Assembly: GCA_045577495.1 (NCBI GenBank)
Contig: JAZNIK010000037.1
Location: 1-7,460 of the forward strand
Source: UMGS1279 sp045577495
GTDB taxonomy: Bacteria > Bacillota > Clostridia > Oscillospirales > Acutalibacteraceae
Direction of reading: 5' to 3'
DNA: 7,460 nucleotides
Part shown: positions 1 through 6,858 of the stretch, one piece after another
Position numbering within the stretch: the first letter of the stretch is position 1
Layout of the letters: every line of letters starts with the position of its first letter
Notes under the pieces: model-generated
The model's input: the letters and a program-made list of their open reading frames with translations, nothing else
The model's database searches: none
Told to the model about the DNA's origin: nothing
Program-made: the position numbers and the translations under genes

Positions 1-86
1 TAGTTGCAAAAAGAGGGATATTTAAAGAAGTTTGCAAAAAACTGTAACCGTTTTGTAACTTTTTTTTGGAAATTGCAATATTGTTC

Positions 87-115
87 TTGAAAATAGCAAA
101 ACTTTTATGTATAAT
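87..115 (+). promoter_or_regulatory. Sigma-A-type promoter for the PucR-like regulator gene
   Basis: TTGAAA (87-92) and a perfect TATAAT (110-115) are separated by 17 bp, close to the consensus for housekeeping sigma factors. Transcription would begin near 121-123 and give a leader of about 100 nt before the ATG at 222. No similarly good promoter was seen just before ftsE, so this one may serve the regulator and the genes after it. Upstream, at 1-60, only AT-rich DNA is visible, with short direct repeats (TTGCAAAAA at 4 and 32; TGTAAC at 43 and 54). Confidence 0.8.
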
Positions 116-156
116 AGATAAGTAAAATTATGAGTTTTTGATAATCAGAGGATTAT

Positions 157-187
157 TGCACAAAAATTGTGCAGAACAAGATTGTTC
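157..187 (+). repeat. Two abutting palindromes in the leader of the regulator gene
   Basis: TGCACAA-AAA-TTGTGCA (157-173, 7-bp arms) is followed with no gap by GAACAA-GA-TTGTTC (174-187, 6-bp arms). Both arm pairs are perfect and both have a CAA/TTG core. They lie about 35-65 nt after the predicted transcription start and 20 nt before the Shine-Dalgarno sequence. AGATTGTTCC (179-188) recurs at 231-240, 52 bp downstream, inside the start of the gene. They could be operators for autoregulation or small RNA hairpins near the ribosome binding site. The function is inferred; the repeats themselves are directly visible. Confidence 0.6.
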
Positions 188-206
188 CGTCTACTCGAAT
201 ACAAAT

Positions 207-212
207 AAGGAG
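207..212 (+). promoter_or_regulatory. Shine-Dalgarno site that fixes the regulator start at 222
   Basis: AAGGAG lies 9 nt before the ATG at 222. The reading frame is open further upstream to a TTG at 138, but that codon has no ribosome binding site, and the extension would run through the two palindromes. The ATG at 222 is therefore preferred. Confidence 0.8.
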
Positions 213-221
213 TGTATCCAA

Positions 222-1307
222 ATGTCAAACAGATTGTTCCAGGGTGTTGTTCACCAAATGAAAGATGCCATCGATAGAACTATCGGTGTCATGGATGAAA
301 ACTATACCATTATCGCATGTAGCGAACTACTAAGAATTGGCGAAACTCAAGAGTTAGAAACCTTTCCGATAGTTAGCGGTAATGAGGCTTTTGTGAGCGG
401 TCACTTTACATACAAGCCGTTCGGTACACCTCAGCATCCTGAGTATACCTTGTTTGTAGAGGGCAACGACCCACAAGCCGCAAAATACTGCGCTGTTTTG
501 GCGGTTGCGCTTTCAAACATTAAGCATTATTATGACGAAAAATACGACCGTGGTAATTTTATCAAAAATATTATTCTTGATAATATTTTGCCCGGTGATA
601 TATATCTTAAATCACGCGAACTTCATTTTAATAGCGAAGTGTCACGCGTAGTTTTGTTAATTCGCGTTGTTACCCGCAATGACGTTTCGGTTTATGATGT
701 TATTCAAAATCTTTTCCCCGACAAAACAAAAGATTTTGTTATCAATATAAGCGAGACCGATATTGCTATTGTTAAAGAGATTAAATCCGATATCGAAACC
801 AAGCATTTAGAAAAACTTGCCCGTTCAATCGTTGATACTCTTTCGGGCGAGTTCTATACACATGCTGTTGTTGGTATCGGCACAATTGTGGACAACCTTA
901 AGGACCTTGCCCGTTCCTTTAAAGAGGCACAGATGGCGCTTGAGGTTGGTAAGGTGTTTGATACCGAGAAAACCATCGTAAGCTATGATAATCTTGGTAT
1001 TGCAAGACTTATTTATCAGTTGCCAACAACCCTTTGCGAAACATTCTTGCGTGAGGTGTTTAAGCGCGGCTCTATTGAAAGTCTTGACCAGGAAACACTT
1101 TTTACAATTCAGCGTTTCTTTGAAAATAATCTTAACGTTTCGGAAACATCAAGAAAACTTTTTGTTCACCGTAACACCTTGGTTTATCGTTTGGAGAAAA
1201 TCAAAAAAATTACAGGCTTGGATTTGCGCGAATTTGACCACGCAATAGTATTTAAGATTGCCCTTATGGTTAAGAAATATTTAAAATCCGACCCAATTAA
1301 ATACTAA
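222..1307 (+). CDS. PucR/CdaR-type transcriptional regulator with C-terminal helix-turn-helix
   Basis: This 361-aa cytoplasmic protein is probably a DNA-binding regulator. The N-terminal part (about 1-105) looks like a small sensory domain. Residues about 135-250 resemble the GGDEF-like middle domain of CdaR/PucR proteins, including the stretch that runs from AVVGIG (215-220) to SFKEAQMALEVG (232-243). The last 70 residues carry the PucR-type helix-turn-helix (HTH_30 type), with NLNVSETSRKLFVHRNTLVYRLEKI at about 303-327 followed by the usual TGLDLREFDHAIVFKIALMV helix. The ATG at 222 is chosen because of AAGGAG 9 nt upstream. The gene is 35 nt from ftsE on the same strand, so it may be cotranscribed with the division genes. 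The ligand and targets cannot be read from sequence. The family assignment is firm; a role in regulating ftsEX is only inference from position. Confidence 0.88.
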   Translation: MSNRLFQGVVHQMKDAIDRTIGVMDENYTIIACSELLRIGETQELETFPIVSGNEAFVSGHFTYKPFGTPQHPEYTLFVEGNDPQAAKYCAVLAVALSNIKHYYDEKYDRGNFIKNIILDNILPGDIYLKSRELHFNSEVSRVVLLIRVVTRNDVSVYDVIQNLFPDKTKDFVINISETDIAIVKEIKSDIETKHLEKLARSIVDTLSGEFYTHAVVGIGTIVDNLKDLARSFKEAQMALEVGKVFDTEKTIVSYDNLGIARLIYQLPTTLCETFLREVFKRGSIESLDQETLFTIQRFFENNLNVSETSRKLFVHRNTLVYRLEKIKKITGLDLREFDHAIVFKIALMVKKYLKSDPIKY

Positions 1308-1321
1308 TTAGATTTTAAATA
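1278..1321 (+). repeat. AT-rich nested inverted repeat across the end of the regulator gene
   Basis: TATTTAAAATC (1278-1288) and GATTTTAAATA (1311-1321) form a perfect 11-bp inverted repeat around the stop codon. A smaller one, AATTA/TAATT (1295-1299/1305-1309), is nested inside. A short T-rich stretch follows (TTGTTTT from 1325). It could fold in RNA as a weak terminator or an mRNA processing or stability element between the regulator and ftsE. All arms are very AT-rich, so chance is a serious alternative. Confidence 0.35.
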
Positions 1322-1342
1322 ATCTTGTTTTAGGAGTTAATA

Positions 1343-2092
1343 ATGGAAGAACAGTTATTTCAAAACGCATTTAATGCCGATGATTCGGGCAGTAAAATCG
1401 TTTTACCGCAAAAGCCAATTATAGAGTTTCGCGGTGTTTCTAAAACCTATGCAACAGGCACCCACGCCCTTAATGATGTTAATGTTCAAATTCAACCTGG
1501 CGAGTTCGTCTTTGTTGTTGGTTCCTCAGGTGCAGGTAAAAGTACCTTCATGAAACTTATTATGCGTGAGGAGAAGGCAAACACCGGTGAAGTTATAGTA
1601 AACGGGTTTAAATTATCCACCCTTCCACGTAAGCAGGTTCCAATGCTTCGCAGAACAATGGGTATCGTATTTCAAGACTTCCGCCTTATTCCCACAATGG
1701 ATGTTTTTGATAATGTTGCATTTGCGATGCATGTTGTTGGTGAAAAGCCCAACGTAATTCGCCGAGAGGTTGCAAAGGCATTAAGTCAGGTTGGTCTTGG
1801 CCATAAGGCACGTTCAAAACCCGCAGAGTTATCGGGTGGCGAGCAACAGCGTGTTGGCTTGGCAAGGGCACTTATTAACAAACCTGCTCTTTTGATTGCG
1901 GACGAGCCCACCGGTAACGTTGACCCCAATATGTCTTATGAGATTGTGGAAATGCTTAGCCGAATCAATAAGGCGGGTACTACTGTTTTAATGGTAACTC
2001 ACGAGCATAATCTTGTTAGAGATTTCCATCACCGTGTTATTATGCTTGAAAATGGCATGATAGTTGCAGACAATGCGGGAGGTGCCATATGA
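1343..2092 (+). CDS. ftsE: FtsE, ATP-binding subunit of the FtsEX division complex
   Basis: FtsE is the cytoplasmic ATPase that pairs with membrane FtsX and drives peptidoglycan hydrolase activation outside the cell. All ABC motifs are present: Walker A GSSGAGKST (60-68), Q-loop Q111 in VFQDFRLIP, signature LSGGEQQR (163-170), Walker B LLIADE (183-188) and H-loop H220. The PTGNVDP stretch is typical of the FtsE/LolD/MacB group. The protein is 249 aa, against roughly 230 for most FtsE proteins, because about 26 residues precede the usual IEFRGVSKTY beginning. That extension is supported by the ATG at 1343 with TAGGAG 6 nt upstream. The stop overlaps the ftsX start (ATGA), which indicates translational coupling. 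FtsE rather than another exporter ATPase is supported by the adjacent ftsX and M23 genes. Confidence 0.96.
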   Translation: MEEQLFQNAFNADDSGSKIVLPQKPIIEFRGVSKTYATGTHALNDVNVQIQPGEFVFVVGSSGAGKSTFMKLIMREEKANTGEVIVNGFKLSTLPRKQVPMLRRTMGIVFQDFRLIPTMDVFDNVAFAMHVVGEKPNVIRREVAKALSQVGLGHKARSKPAELSGGEQQRVGLARALINKPALLIADEPTGNVDPNMSYEIVEMLSRINKAGTTVLMVTHEHNLVRDFHHRVIMLENGMIVADNAGGAI

Positions 2093-3078
2093 AAATTCAA
2101 AGCGTAAGATACCTCACCCGCGAAGGTTTTCGCAATGTTTGGGTAAATAGGCTAATGTCTATAGCATCTGTCGGTGTGTTGGTTGCTTGTATGATACTTA
2201 TTGGTATGGCATTACTTCTTACCAAAAATGTTGATGCAACAATGAGCACATTAGAGCAACAAAATGTTGTAATGGTGTATTTTAATGATAAAAACTCTGT
2301 TATTTATCAAGGTGAAAATGCCACAGTAGATTCTAGCACAAAGGTTTCGGATAGTGATTATTTAATTCATAACGAGGAAGAAGCCAAAGCCGTTTGCGAC
2401 GAGCTTGAAAAAATTGATAATGTCGCATCGGTTGAGTTTATTTCAAGCGATGAGGCGCTAGAACGCGCTAAGGATACTGTTTTAAAAGACCAGGCAGGCG
2501 CGTTTGAAATTTTTGAAGAAGAGGGCGGCAATCCAATGTCGCATGGAGCAAGAATCACTTTGGTTAGCATGGAAGAGTTTGATAAAACTGTTTCGGCTAT
2601 TGAAAAAACAACGGGAGTGCATTCGGTTGTTTCGCATGGTGAACTTGCAAAAACCATTTCGGATATAAAAAGCGGTATTGCTATGATTTGTTTTTGGATT
2701 ATTGGCATACTTGCGGTAATATCCTTGGTTATCGTTTCTAACACAATCAGAGTTACTATGTATAACCGCAAACTTGAAATCAGCATTATGAAGGCGGTTG
2801 GCGCAACCGATGCCTTTGTTCGTCTGCCCTTTATAATTGAAGGTATGATTTTAGGCTTGGTTTCGGCAGTAATTTCTGAGGGACTTTTATACTTCTGCTA
2901 TAGAGTAGCGGGTGAGGCAATGAGCGGCTCGTTTAAGCTTAGTATTCCTTTTGCTGATGAGGCTTGGCTGTTGTTTGGTATATTTGCCCTTATTGGTATT
3001 GCTGCAGGTGCGTTAGGTAGCTTCTTTATGATAGGCAAATATCTGCGTAAGGAAGGAAGCGAATTTCGCGCACTGTAA
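2089..3078 (+). CDS. ftsX: FtsX, membrane subunit of the FtsEX complex
   Basis: FtsX passes the ATPase cycle of FtsE across the membrane to an extracellular hydrolase. The 329-aa protein has the expected topology: a short cytoplasmic N terminus, TM1 (about 22-44), a large external domain (about 45-193), then TM2 (195-219), TM3 (246-270) and TM4 (292-315). The cytoplasmic segment after TM2, NTIRVTMYNRKLEISIMKAVGAT (218-240), is a family hallmark. The external domain has the usual NVASVEFISSDEALE stretch (111-125). It also seems to carry an insertion of about 25-30 polar residues (about 66-95) between the first strand and the following helix, which would explain a length above the usual 295-310. 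The start overlaps ftsE by 4 nt, and GGGAGG (2077-2082) is the ribosome binding site. Confidence 0.95.
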   Translation: MKIQSVRYLTREGFRNVWVNRLMSIASVGVLVACMILIGMALLLTKNVDATMSTLEQQNVVMVYFNDKNSVIYQGENATVDSSTKVSDSDYLIHNEEEAKAVCDELEKIDNVASVEFISSDEALERAKDTVLKDQAGAFEIFEEEGGNPMSHGARITLVSMEEFDKTVSAIEKTTGVHSVVSHGELAKTISDIKSGIAMICFWIIGILAVISLVIVSNTIRVTMYNRKLEISIMKAVGATDAFVRLPFIIEGMILGLVSAVISEGLLYFCYRVAGEAMSGSFKLSIPFADEAWLLFGIFALIGIAAGALGSFFMIGKYLRKEGSEFRAL

Positions 3079-3097
3079 TTCCCGAAAGGAGAAATTT

Positions 3098-4294
3098 ATG
3101 AAAATCAGTAGGTTTTTCAAGGTGATTATCTCACTTTGTTTAAGCTTTACCTTAATATTGGGTACCGTTATGTCGGTTCCCACTTCGGCGGCTTCAACAT
3201 CTCAAATGAAAAATGAAATAAGTGAGCTTGAGGCTAAATCAAAAAAACTTGAGGCAGAAATCGCAAAGCTTAAAAAGGATAAGGCTGCAAAGCAACAGGT
3301 TGCCAATAAGCTTGATGAGCAAATCTCAAACACTCAGGCAAAAATTGCGGCTTGCACCAGACTTATAAGCAACTACAAGTCGGAAATAAGAACACTTGAA
3401 AAAGAGATTGAAGATAAACAAGCACAAATATCAGAAACAAAGTTTTTGTATAAACAAAGAATGCGCTCTATCTATATGAGCGGTAGCACAAATAACGATT
3501 TGCTTATTTTGCTTGATGCAGATAGCTTTGCAGATTATCTTGCCTTGTCGGAGGTATCTAAAACCGTTTCGGCACACGATAAAAAGCTGGTAAATAAGAT
3601 AACAAAGGCTATTGCATCTATTAAAAAATCGCAAAAAGCAATTAACGAAAAGGTTGAGGCTCAAAATAGTGTCAAGGCAACCTTGGCAAGTGAACAGGCA
3701 AAACTTAAGGCTCAACAATCAGAGGTTAATGGCGTTATTTATTCAATCAATTCCGACCAAAAATCTCTCGAAAAAGAAAATGCGGCTTATGAGGCGGCTA
3801 TAAATAATCTTGAAAGACAGATTCAAGCGGCTTTATCTGCGGCAAATTCGGGCGGCTCCAATAGCAATAAAAACCCTGTTTTTACAAGTGCAAGATTTTC
3901 TTGGCCGGTTCCGGGGTATTATAATATTACTTCCTATTTCGGTCAACGTTGGGGAAGACTTCACGGCGGTATAGATATTTCTAGCGCGGGTATTGAGGGT
4001 AAACCGATTATTGCGGCAGCAAGCGGTGTTGTTTTAGCGGCAGGATATAACACAGGTGGCTACGGCAACTGGGTTATGATTAACCATGGTACGAATGGCG
4101 GTAAGCAGTATGCAACTGTTTATGGTCATATGAAGTACACACCATCTGTTAGCACAGGTCAGTCGGTTAAGGCTGGTCAGGTTATTGGCTATGTTGGAAC
4201 AACAGGTCGTTCAACAGGTAACCATTTGCATTTTGAGGTTCGCGTTAATGGCTCAAGGGTTAACCCAATGGGATATTTTAACCGAGCATCGTAA
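3098..4294 (+). CDS. Secreted coiled-coil M23 peptidase, probable FtsEX-controlled murein hydrolase
   Basis: This 398-aa protein is a likely peptidoglycan endopeptidase. A signal peptide (1 to about 32, ending PTSAA) is followed by a long coiled coil (about 34-248). The coil is broken around 126-160, where SIYMSGSTNNDLLILLDADSF resembles the hinge of the CwlO/PcsB/EnvC type of FtsX-binding coil. A Ser/Gly/Asn linker (about 249-260) leads to the M23 (LytM) domain (about 268-394). By LytM alignment, the zinc ligands would be H289 and D293 (HGGID) and H378, with catalytic H344 (YGHM) and H376 (HLHFE). All are present, so the domain should be an active enzyme rather than a degenerate activator like E. 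coli EnvC. AAAGGAG lies 6 nt before the ATG, 19 nt after ftsX. The FtsEX partnership is inferred from gene order and coil architecture. Confidence 0.92.
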   Translation: MKISRFFKVIISLCLSFTLILGTVMSVPTSAASTSQMKNEISELEAKSKKLEAEIAKLKKDKAAKQQVANKLDEQISNTQAKIAACTRLISNYKSEIRTLEKEIEDKQAQISETKFLYKQRMRSIYMSGSTNNDLLILLDADSFADYLALSEVSKTVSAHDKKLVNKITKAIASIKKSQKAINEKVEAQNSVKATLASEQAKLKAQQSEVNGVIYSINSDQKSLEKENAAYEAAINNLERQIQAALSAANSGGSNSNKNPVFTSARFSWPVPGYYNITSYFGQRWGRLHGGIDISSAGIEGKPIIAAASGVVLAAGYNTGGYGNWVMINHGTNGGKQYATVYGHMKYTPSVSTGQSVKAGQVIGYVGTTGRSTGNHLHFEVRVNGSRVNPMGYFNRAS

Positions 4295-4311
4295 CTCATT
4301 TAATTAAAGCG

Positions 4312-4348
4312 TACTCTCCGGCAGAAAGCCGCCGGAGAGTATTTTTTT
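4312..4348 (+). terminator. Intrinsic terminator after the M23 gene
   Basis: TACTCTCCGGC (4312-4322) pairs perfectly with GCCGGAGAGTA (4331-4341) around an 8-nt loop, and seven T residues follow (4342-4348). It is a strong rho-independent terminator 17 nt after the M23 stop. The next gene's Shine-Dalgarno sequence begins only 11 nt after the T-run. Confidence 0.92.
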
Positions 4349-4358
4349 AAATTTATTC

Positions 4359-4372
4359 GAGGTGGTTTTTTG
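4359..4372 (+). promoter_or_regulatory. Ribosome binding site and TTG start of the S41 protease
   Basis: GAGGTG (4359-4364) lies 5 nt before a TTG codon (4370-4372). No ATG or GTG in this frame lies before the membrane anchor, so the TTG is needed to include the basic N terminus and the transmembrane segment. Confidence 0.75.
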
Positions 4373-5581
4373 TTTAAAGAATTTTCAATTAAAACAGGTA
4401 ATAGGTTTAAAAAAATTGCTAAAACAAAGGTGCCTTTTTGGGTGTTTGTAGTTTCGGTACTTTTGGTAGTTTTAATGGCTTTTGGCGGTTCGATTTTAAT
4501 AGCTAACAATAGCAAAGCCATAAAAACCGCTAAAAAGATCGTCGAGATTGATGGACTTATCCAAAAAAACTATATAGACGAAATAGATTATGATAAGCTG
4601 GATACAACAATATTATCGGCATATATGGCGGCTATTGAGGATAAATATGCCTTTTATAAAAGTAGTGAGGATGCCGATGCAGTATCAGATTCCTTTGAGG
4701 GAAATAATAACGGTATCGGCGTAACGGTGTTCTTTAATGATAATAAAGATGCTTTGGTAGTTTTTAGGGTTGATAAGGATTCCCCTGCTCATAAGTCGGG
4801 TATAAAAGTAGGGGATAGCATTATCGCAGTTGATGGAACCAGGGTTAAAAAGTTAGGCTATGAAAAAAGCGTAGCATCAATTAGGAGAGAGCTTGGCGAA
4901 ACCGTTTTGCTAACCCTATTGAGAGATGGAAAAGAAAAAAAGATAAACGTGACTTTTAGCGAGTTTGTAAGGCAGTCGGTTTATACCGAGAAATATGGAG
5001 ATTTAGGATATATGTGTTTTACGGCTTTTAATTCGGCAACTGTAGCACAATTCAAACAGGCAATATCCGATTTTAAGGAACAAAACGTAAAGGGGTTTAT
5101 TTTTGACCTTAGGGATAATGGCGGTGGAACGGTAGACTCTGTTTGCAAAATATTAGATGTTTTGGTGGGCAAATGCAACCTTATGACCACCGAATATGCA
5201 GATGGCGAAAAAAAGGTCAATTATAAATCAGATAAAAAAGATATAGATTTGCCAATGACCGTTTTGGTCAATGGAGACACAGCAAGTGCATCAGAACTTT
5301 TTACCGCTAATTTAAGGCACCAAAAAAACGCAAAAATAATAGGTAACACAACCTATGGAAAAGGGGTTGTTCAAAGAACCTATTTTTTAAAGGATAATTC
5401 CTGCATTAGATTTACAGTTGGAAAGTTTTATTCTTCGGATAATAAATGCTACGATAAGATTGGAATTGCACCCGATTATGAGGTTTCTTTTTCTAACAAG
5501 GAACTTAAAAACAGGTACACCTTGGGCGAAAAAGATCCATATATCGCAAAGGCAATAGAGGTGTTAAAGGAGGGTGAATAA
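4370..5581 (+). CDS. Membrane-anchored PDZ/S41 C-terminal processing protease (CtpA/CtpB family)
   Basis: This 403-aa serine protease would cut substrates outside the membrane, usually from a C-terminal tail held by its PDZ domain. A basic N terminus precedes one transmembrane segment (about 22-46). The PDZ domain spans about 113-196, with a GIGV carboxylate-binding loop (115-118) and SPAHKSGIKVGDSIIAVDG (138-156). The S41 core follows with FDLRDNGGG (245-253). The Ser/Lys dyad is S306 in NGDTASASE and K331 in YGKGVVQ, 25 residues apart as in E. coli Tsp, and Q335 is also present. A TTG start with GAGGTG is used. B. subtilis also has a ctp gene next to ftsEX, which supports a shared envelope role. 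The substrate is unknown; the neighbouring M23 hydrolase is a reasonable candidate, by inference only. Confidence 0.93.
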   Translation: MFKEFSIKTGNRFKKIAKTKVPFWVFVVSVLLVVLMAFGGSILIANNSKAIKTAKKIVEIDGLIQKNYIDEIDYDKLDTTILSAYMAAIEDKYAFYKSSEDADAVSDSFEGNNNGIGVTVFFNDNKDALVVFRVDKDSPAHKSGIKVGDSIIAVDGTRVKKLGYEKSVASIRRELGETVLLTLLRDGKEKKINVTFSEFVRQSVYTEKYGDLGYMCFTAFNSATVAQFKQAISDFKEQNVKGFIFDLRDNGGGTVDSVCKILDVLVGKCNLMTTEYADGEKKVNYKSDKKDIDLPMTVLVNGDTASASELFTANLRHQKNAKIIGNTTYGKGVVQRTYFLKDNSCIRFTVGKFYSSDNKCYDKIGIAPDYEVSFSNKELKNRYTLGEKDPYIAKAIEVLKEGE

Positions 5582-6096
5582 TGCGCTTTTTTGATACAAA
5601 ACTAAAAAGAAATTGGTTTTTTGTATTTGCTTTTTTATCTGTTGTTATGATGGTTGTTATATTTTTGTTTTCGGCACAAAATGGTAACGATTCACAAGCA
5701 ACAAGCGACGGCTTTTTGGCTAGAGTATTAGAGTTTGTTGCGAGCATCTTTAAAGGAAGTAAATTTGGCGTTTTTTTAACCGATTTGTTTATATCCGCAG
5801 TTCGAAGAATGGCACACGCATTTATTTATGCATTATTAGGTTTTTTTGTTTCGGGTGCGTTTTTTTGCCTTAAATGTATGGATTCGTTTAAGAAAAGATT
5901 TTTTTGTGGAATGGCTTTTTGCCTTACATATGCCGTATTAGATGAAATACATCAAATTTTTGTTCCTTTAAGGAGCTTTGAATTTAGTGATATAGCGATT
6001 GATTTTATAGGATCGGTAATTGGTATATGCTCTTTTAGTTTGATTTATATGATTATTCGAGCAATAATAAAAAGAAAAAACAAAATAACCCACTAA
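5581..6096 (+). CDS. VanZ-family integral membrane protein
   Basis: This 171-aa protein has about four transmembrane segments (about 11-31, 78-97, 106-124, 139-163). It shows the VanZ-like pattern: FSAQNGNDS after the first segment, RRMAHAFIYALLG (75-87), and a third-to-fourth segment signature with D121, E122, Q125, R131, D137, D141 and G144. VanZ of the vancomycin operon contributes to teicoplanin resistance, but the wider family is common in Gram-positive chromosomes with no fixed function, so no resistance phenotype should be assumed. The start overlaps the S41 stop by 1 nt (TAATG), and AGGAGG lies 7 nt upstream, so the two genes are very likely translationally coupled. No clear terminator was seen after it. 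Confidence 0.88.
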   Translation: MRFFDTKLKRNWFFVFAFLSVVMMVVIFLFSAQNGNDSQATSDGFLARVLEFVASIFKGSKFGVFLTDLFISAVRRMAHAFIYALLGFFVSGAFFCLKCMDSFKKRFFCGMAFCLTYAVLDEIHQIFVPLRSFEFSDIAIDFIGSVIGICSFSLIYMIIRAIIKRKNKITH

Positions 6097-6111
6097 TCTT
6101 CTATTTTTGCC

Positions 6112-6140
6112 TTGCAATATTTTATGTTATGATATAGAAT
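6112..6140 (+). promoter_or_regulatory. Probable promoter for the 225-aa protein gene
   Basis: TTGCAA (6112-6117) and TAGAAT (6135-6140) are 17 bp apart, each differing from consensus at one or two positions. The predicted start near 6147 leaves a leader of about 28 nt with CGGAGAA (6163-6169) before the ATG. This separates the gene from the VanZ-family gene upstream. Confidence 0.65.
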
Positions 6141-6174
6141 TAAATAGTAATAATTTAACACTCGGAGAATTAAA

Positions 6175-6852
6175 ATGAGAAGTTTTTACGAAGGAAAAGT
6201 TTTGCAGATGCTATCTGTACCAAATGGTGTTATAGTCGCCATTTTAGAGGATATAACCGAAGATGGCAAAATGGTTGTGGAATATCGTATGCTATCTCTC
6301 GATACAAATGAGTTGCAACGGGTAAGCAGTAATGTTTATTTGCTTGTTAAGTTTGGCCCATCGCATAGACTTGCCGATATGCAGGTCGAAAACCATCTAA
6401 CCTGCCGTAGCTGTATTTTGCCGAATGGTGAGGTGCTTATGGTAGAGGAGGATTGTAGCGCTAAATTGCTAGACTCATCAGGTTATGCCAAGTGGCTTGG
6501 CACCGTTAAATATAAGGGCGAGGCACCTAGTGATTTGATTTTTGACGGTAGCAATATTTGGGCATCCTTTGTCGAGAGCAACACCCTTTTGAGACTTGAT
6601 AGAGGCACAATGCGTGAGGAACTTCGCATTGGTGATAGCAAGGGTGAGAGCGGCTTTTGTGGTCCCACAGGGCTTTTTGCCGAGGGGGATAATCTTTATG
6701 TTTGTAATAAGGATTCTTGCCAAATTTGGAAGATTAACACCAAAACCTATGCGGCAGAGGAATATGCATCCTTTGATGAACCCGTTTTAAATTATGTAAG
6801 ATGCAATAACCGAGAGGTAGTTCAATTAGAATCAGGATTATATGAGATATGA
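6175..6852 (+). CDS. Unrecognised protein with beta-propeller-like strand repeats
   Basis: I do not recognise this 225-aa protein. It has no signal peptide or membrane segment, so it is probably cytoplasmic. It is rich in short strands separated by turns. Several stretches have the rhythm of propeller blades: SCILPNGEVLMVEEDCSAKLLD (79-100), SDLIFDGSNIWASFVESNTLLRLD (119-142) and GPTGLFAEGDNLYVCNKDSCQIWKIN (163-188). The last resembles an NHL- or SMP-30-like blade. Only about four blades fit, fewer than a closed six- or seven-blade propeller, so it may be a partial fold, an oligomer or another all-beta fold. The N-terminal 70 residues look different. The ATG at 6175 has GGAG 7 nt upstream. 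It is monocistronic, with its own promoter and a strong terminator 6 nt after the stop. That it is a real gene is well supported; its function is unknown. Confidence 0.75.
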   Translation: MRSFYEGKVLQMLSVPNGVIVAILEDITEDGKMVVEYRMLSLDTNELQRVSSNVYLLVKFGPSHRLADMQVENHLTCRSCILPNGEVLMVEEDCSAKLLDSSGYAKWLGTVKYKGEAPSDLIFDGSNIWASFVESNTLLRLDRGTMREELRIGDSKGESGFCGPTGLFAEGDNLYVCNKDSCQIWKINTKTYAAEEYASFDEPVLNYVRCNNREVVQLESGLYEI

Positions 6853-6858
6853 TATTAG

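Noticed and set aside
174..187. LexA (Cheo box) site
   Set aside because: The half-sites GAAC and GTTC are 6 bp apart rather than the 4 bp of the Gram-positive LexA box, and the neighbouring gene is not an SOS gene.
138..221. N-terminal extension of the PucR-like regulator from a TTG at 138
   Set aside because: It has no Shine-Dalgarno sequence, runs through two palindromes and does not look like the family's N terminus. AAGGAG and the ATG at 222 are better.
2367..2786. Minus-strand open frame inside ftsX, 139 codons
   Set aside because: It is a shadow of a clear ftsX frame, and its Ser/Leu-rich sequence has no recognisable domain.
5581..6096. Teicoplanin resistance gene vanZ
   Set aside because: Only family-level features are present, and there are no other van genes nearby. 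VanZ-family proteins are widespread with unknown roles.
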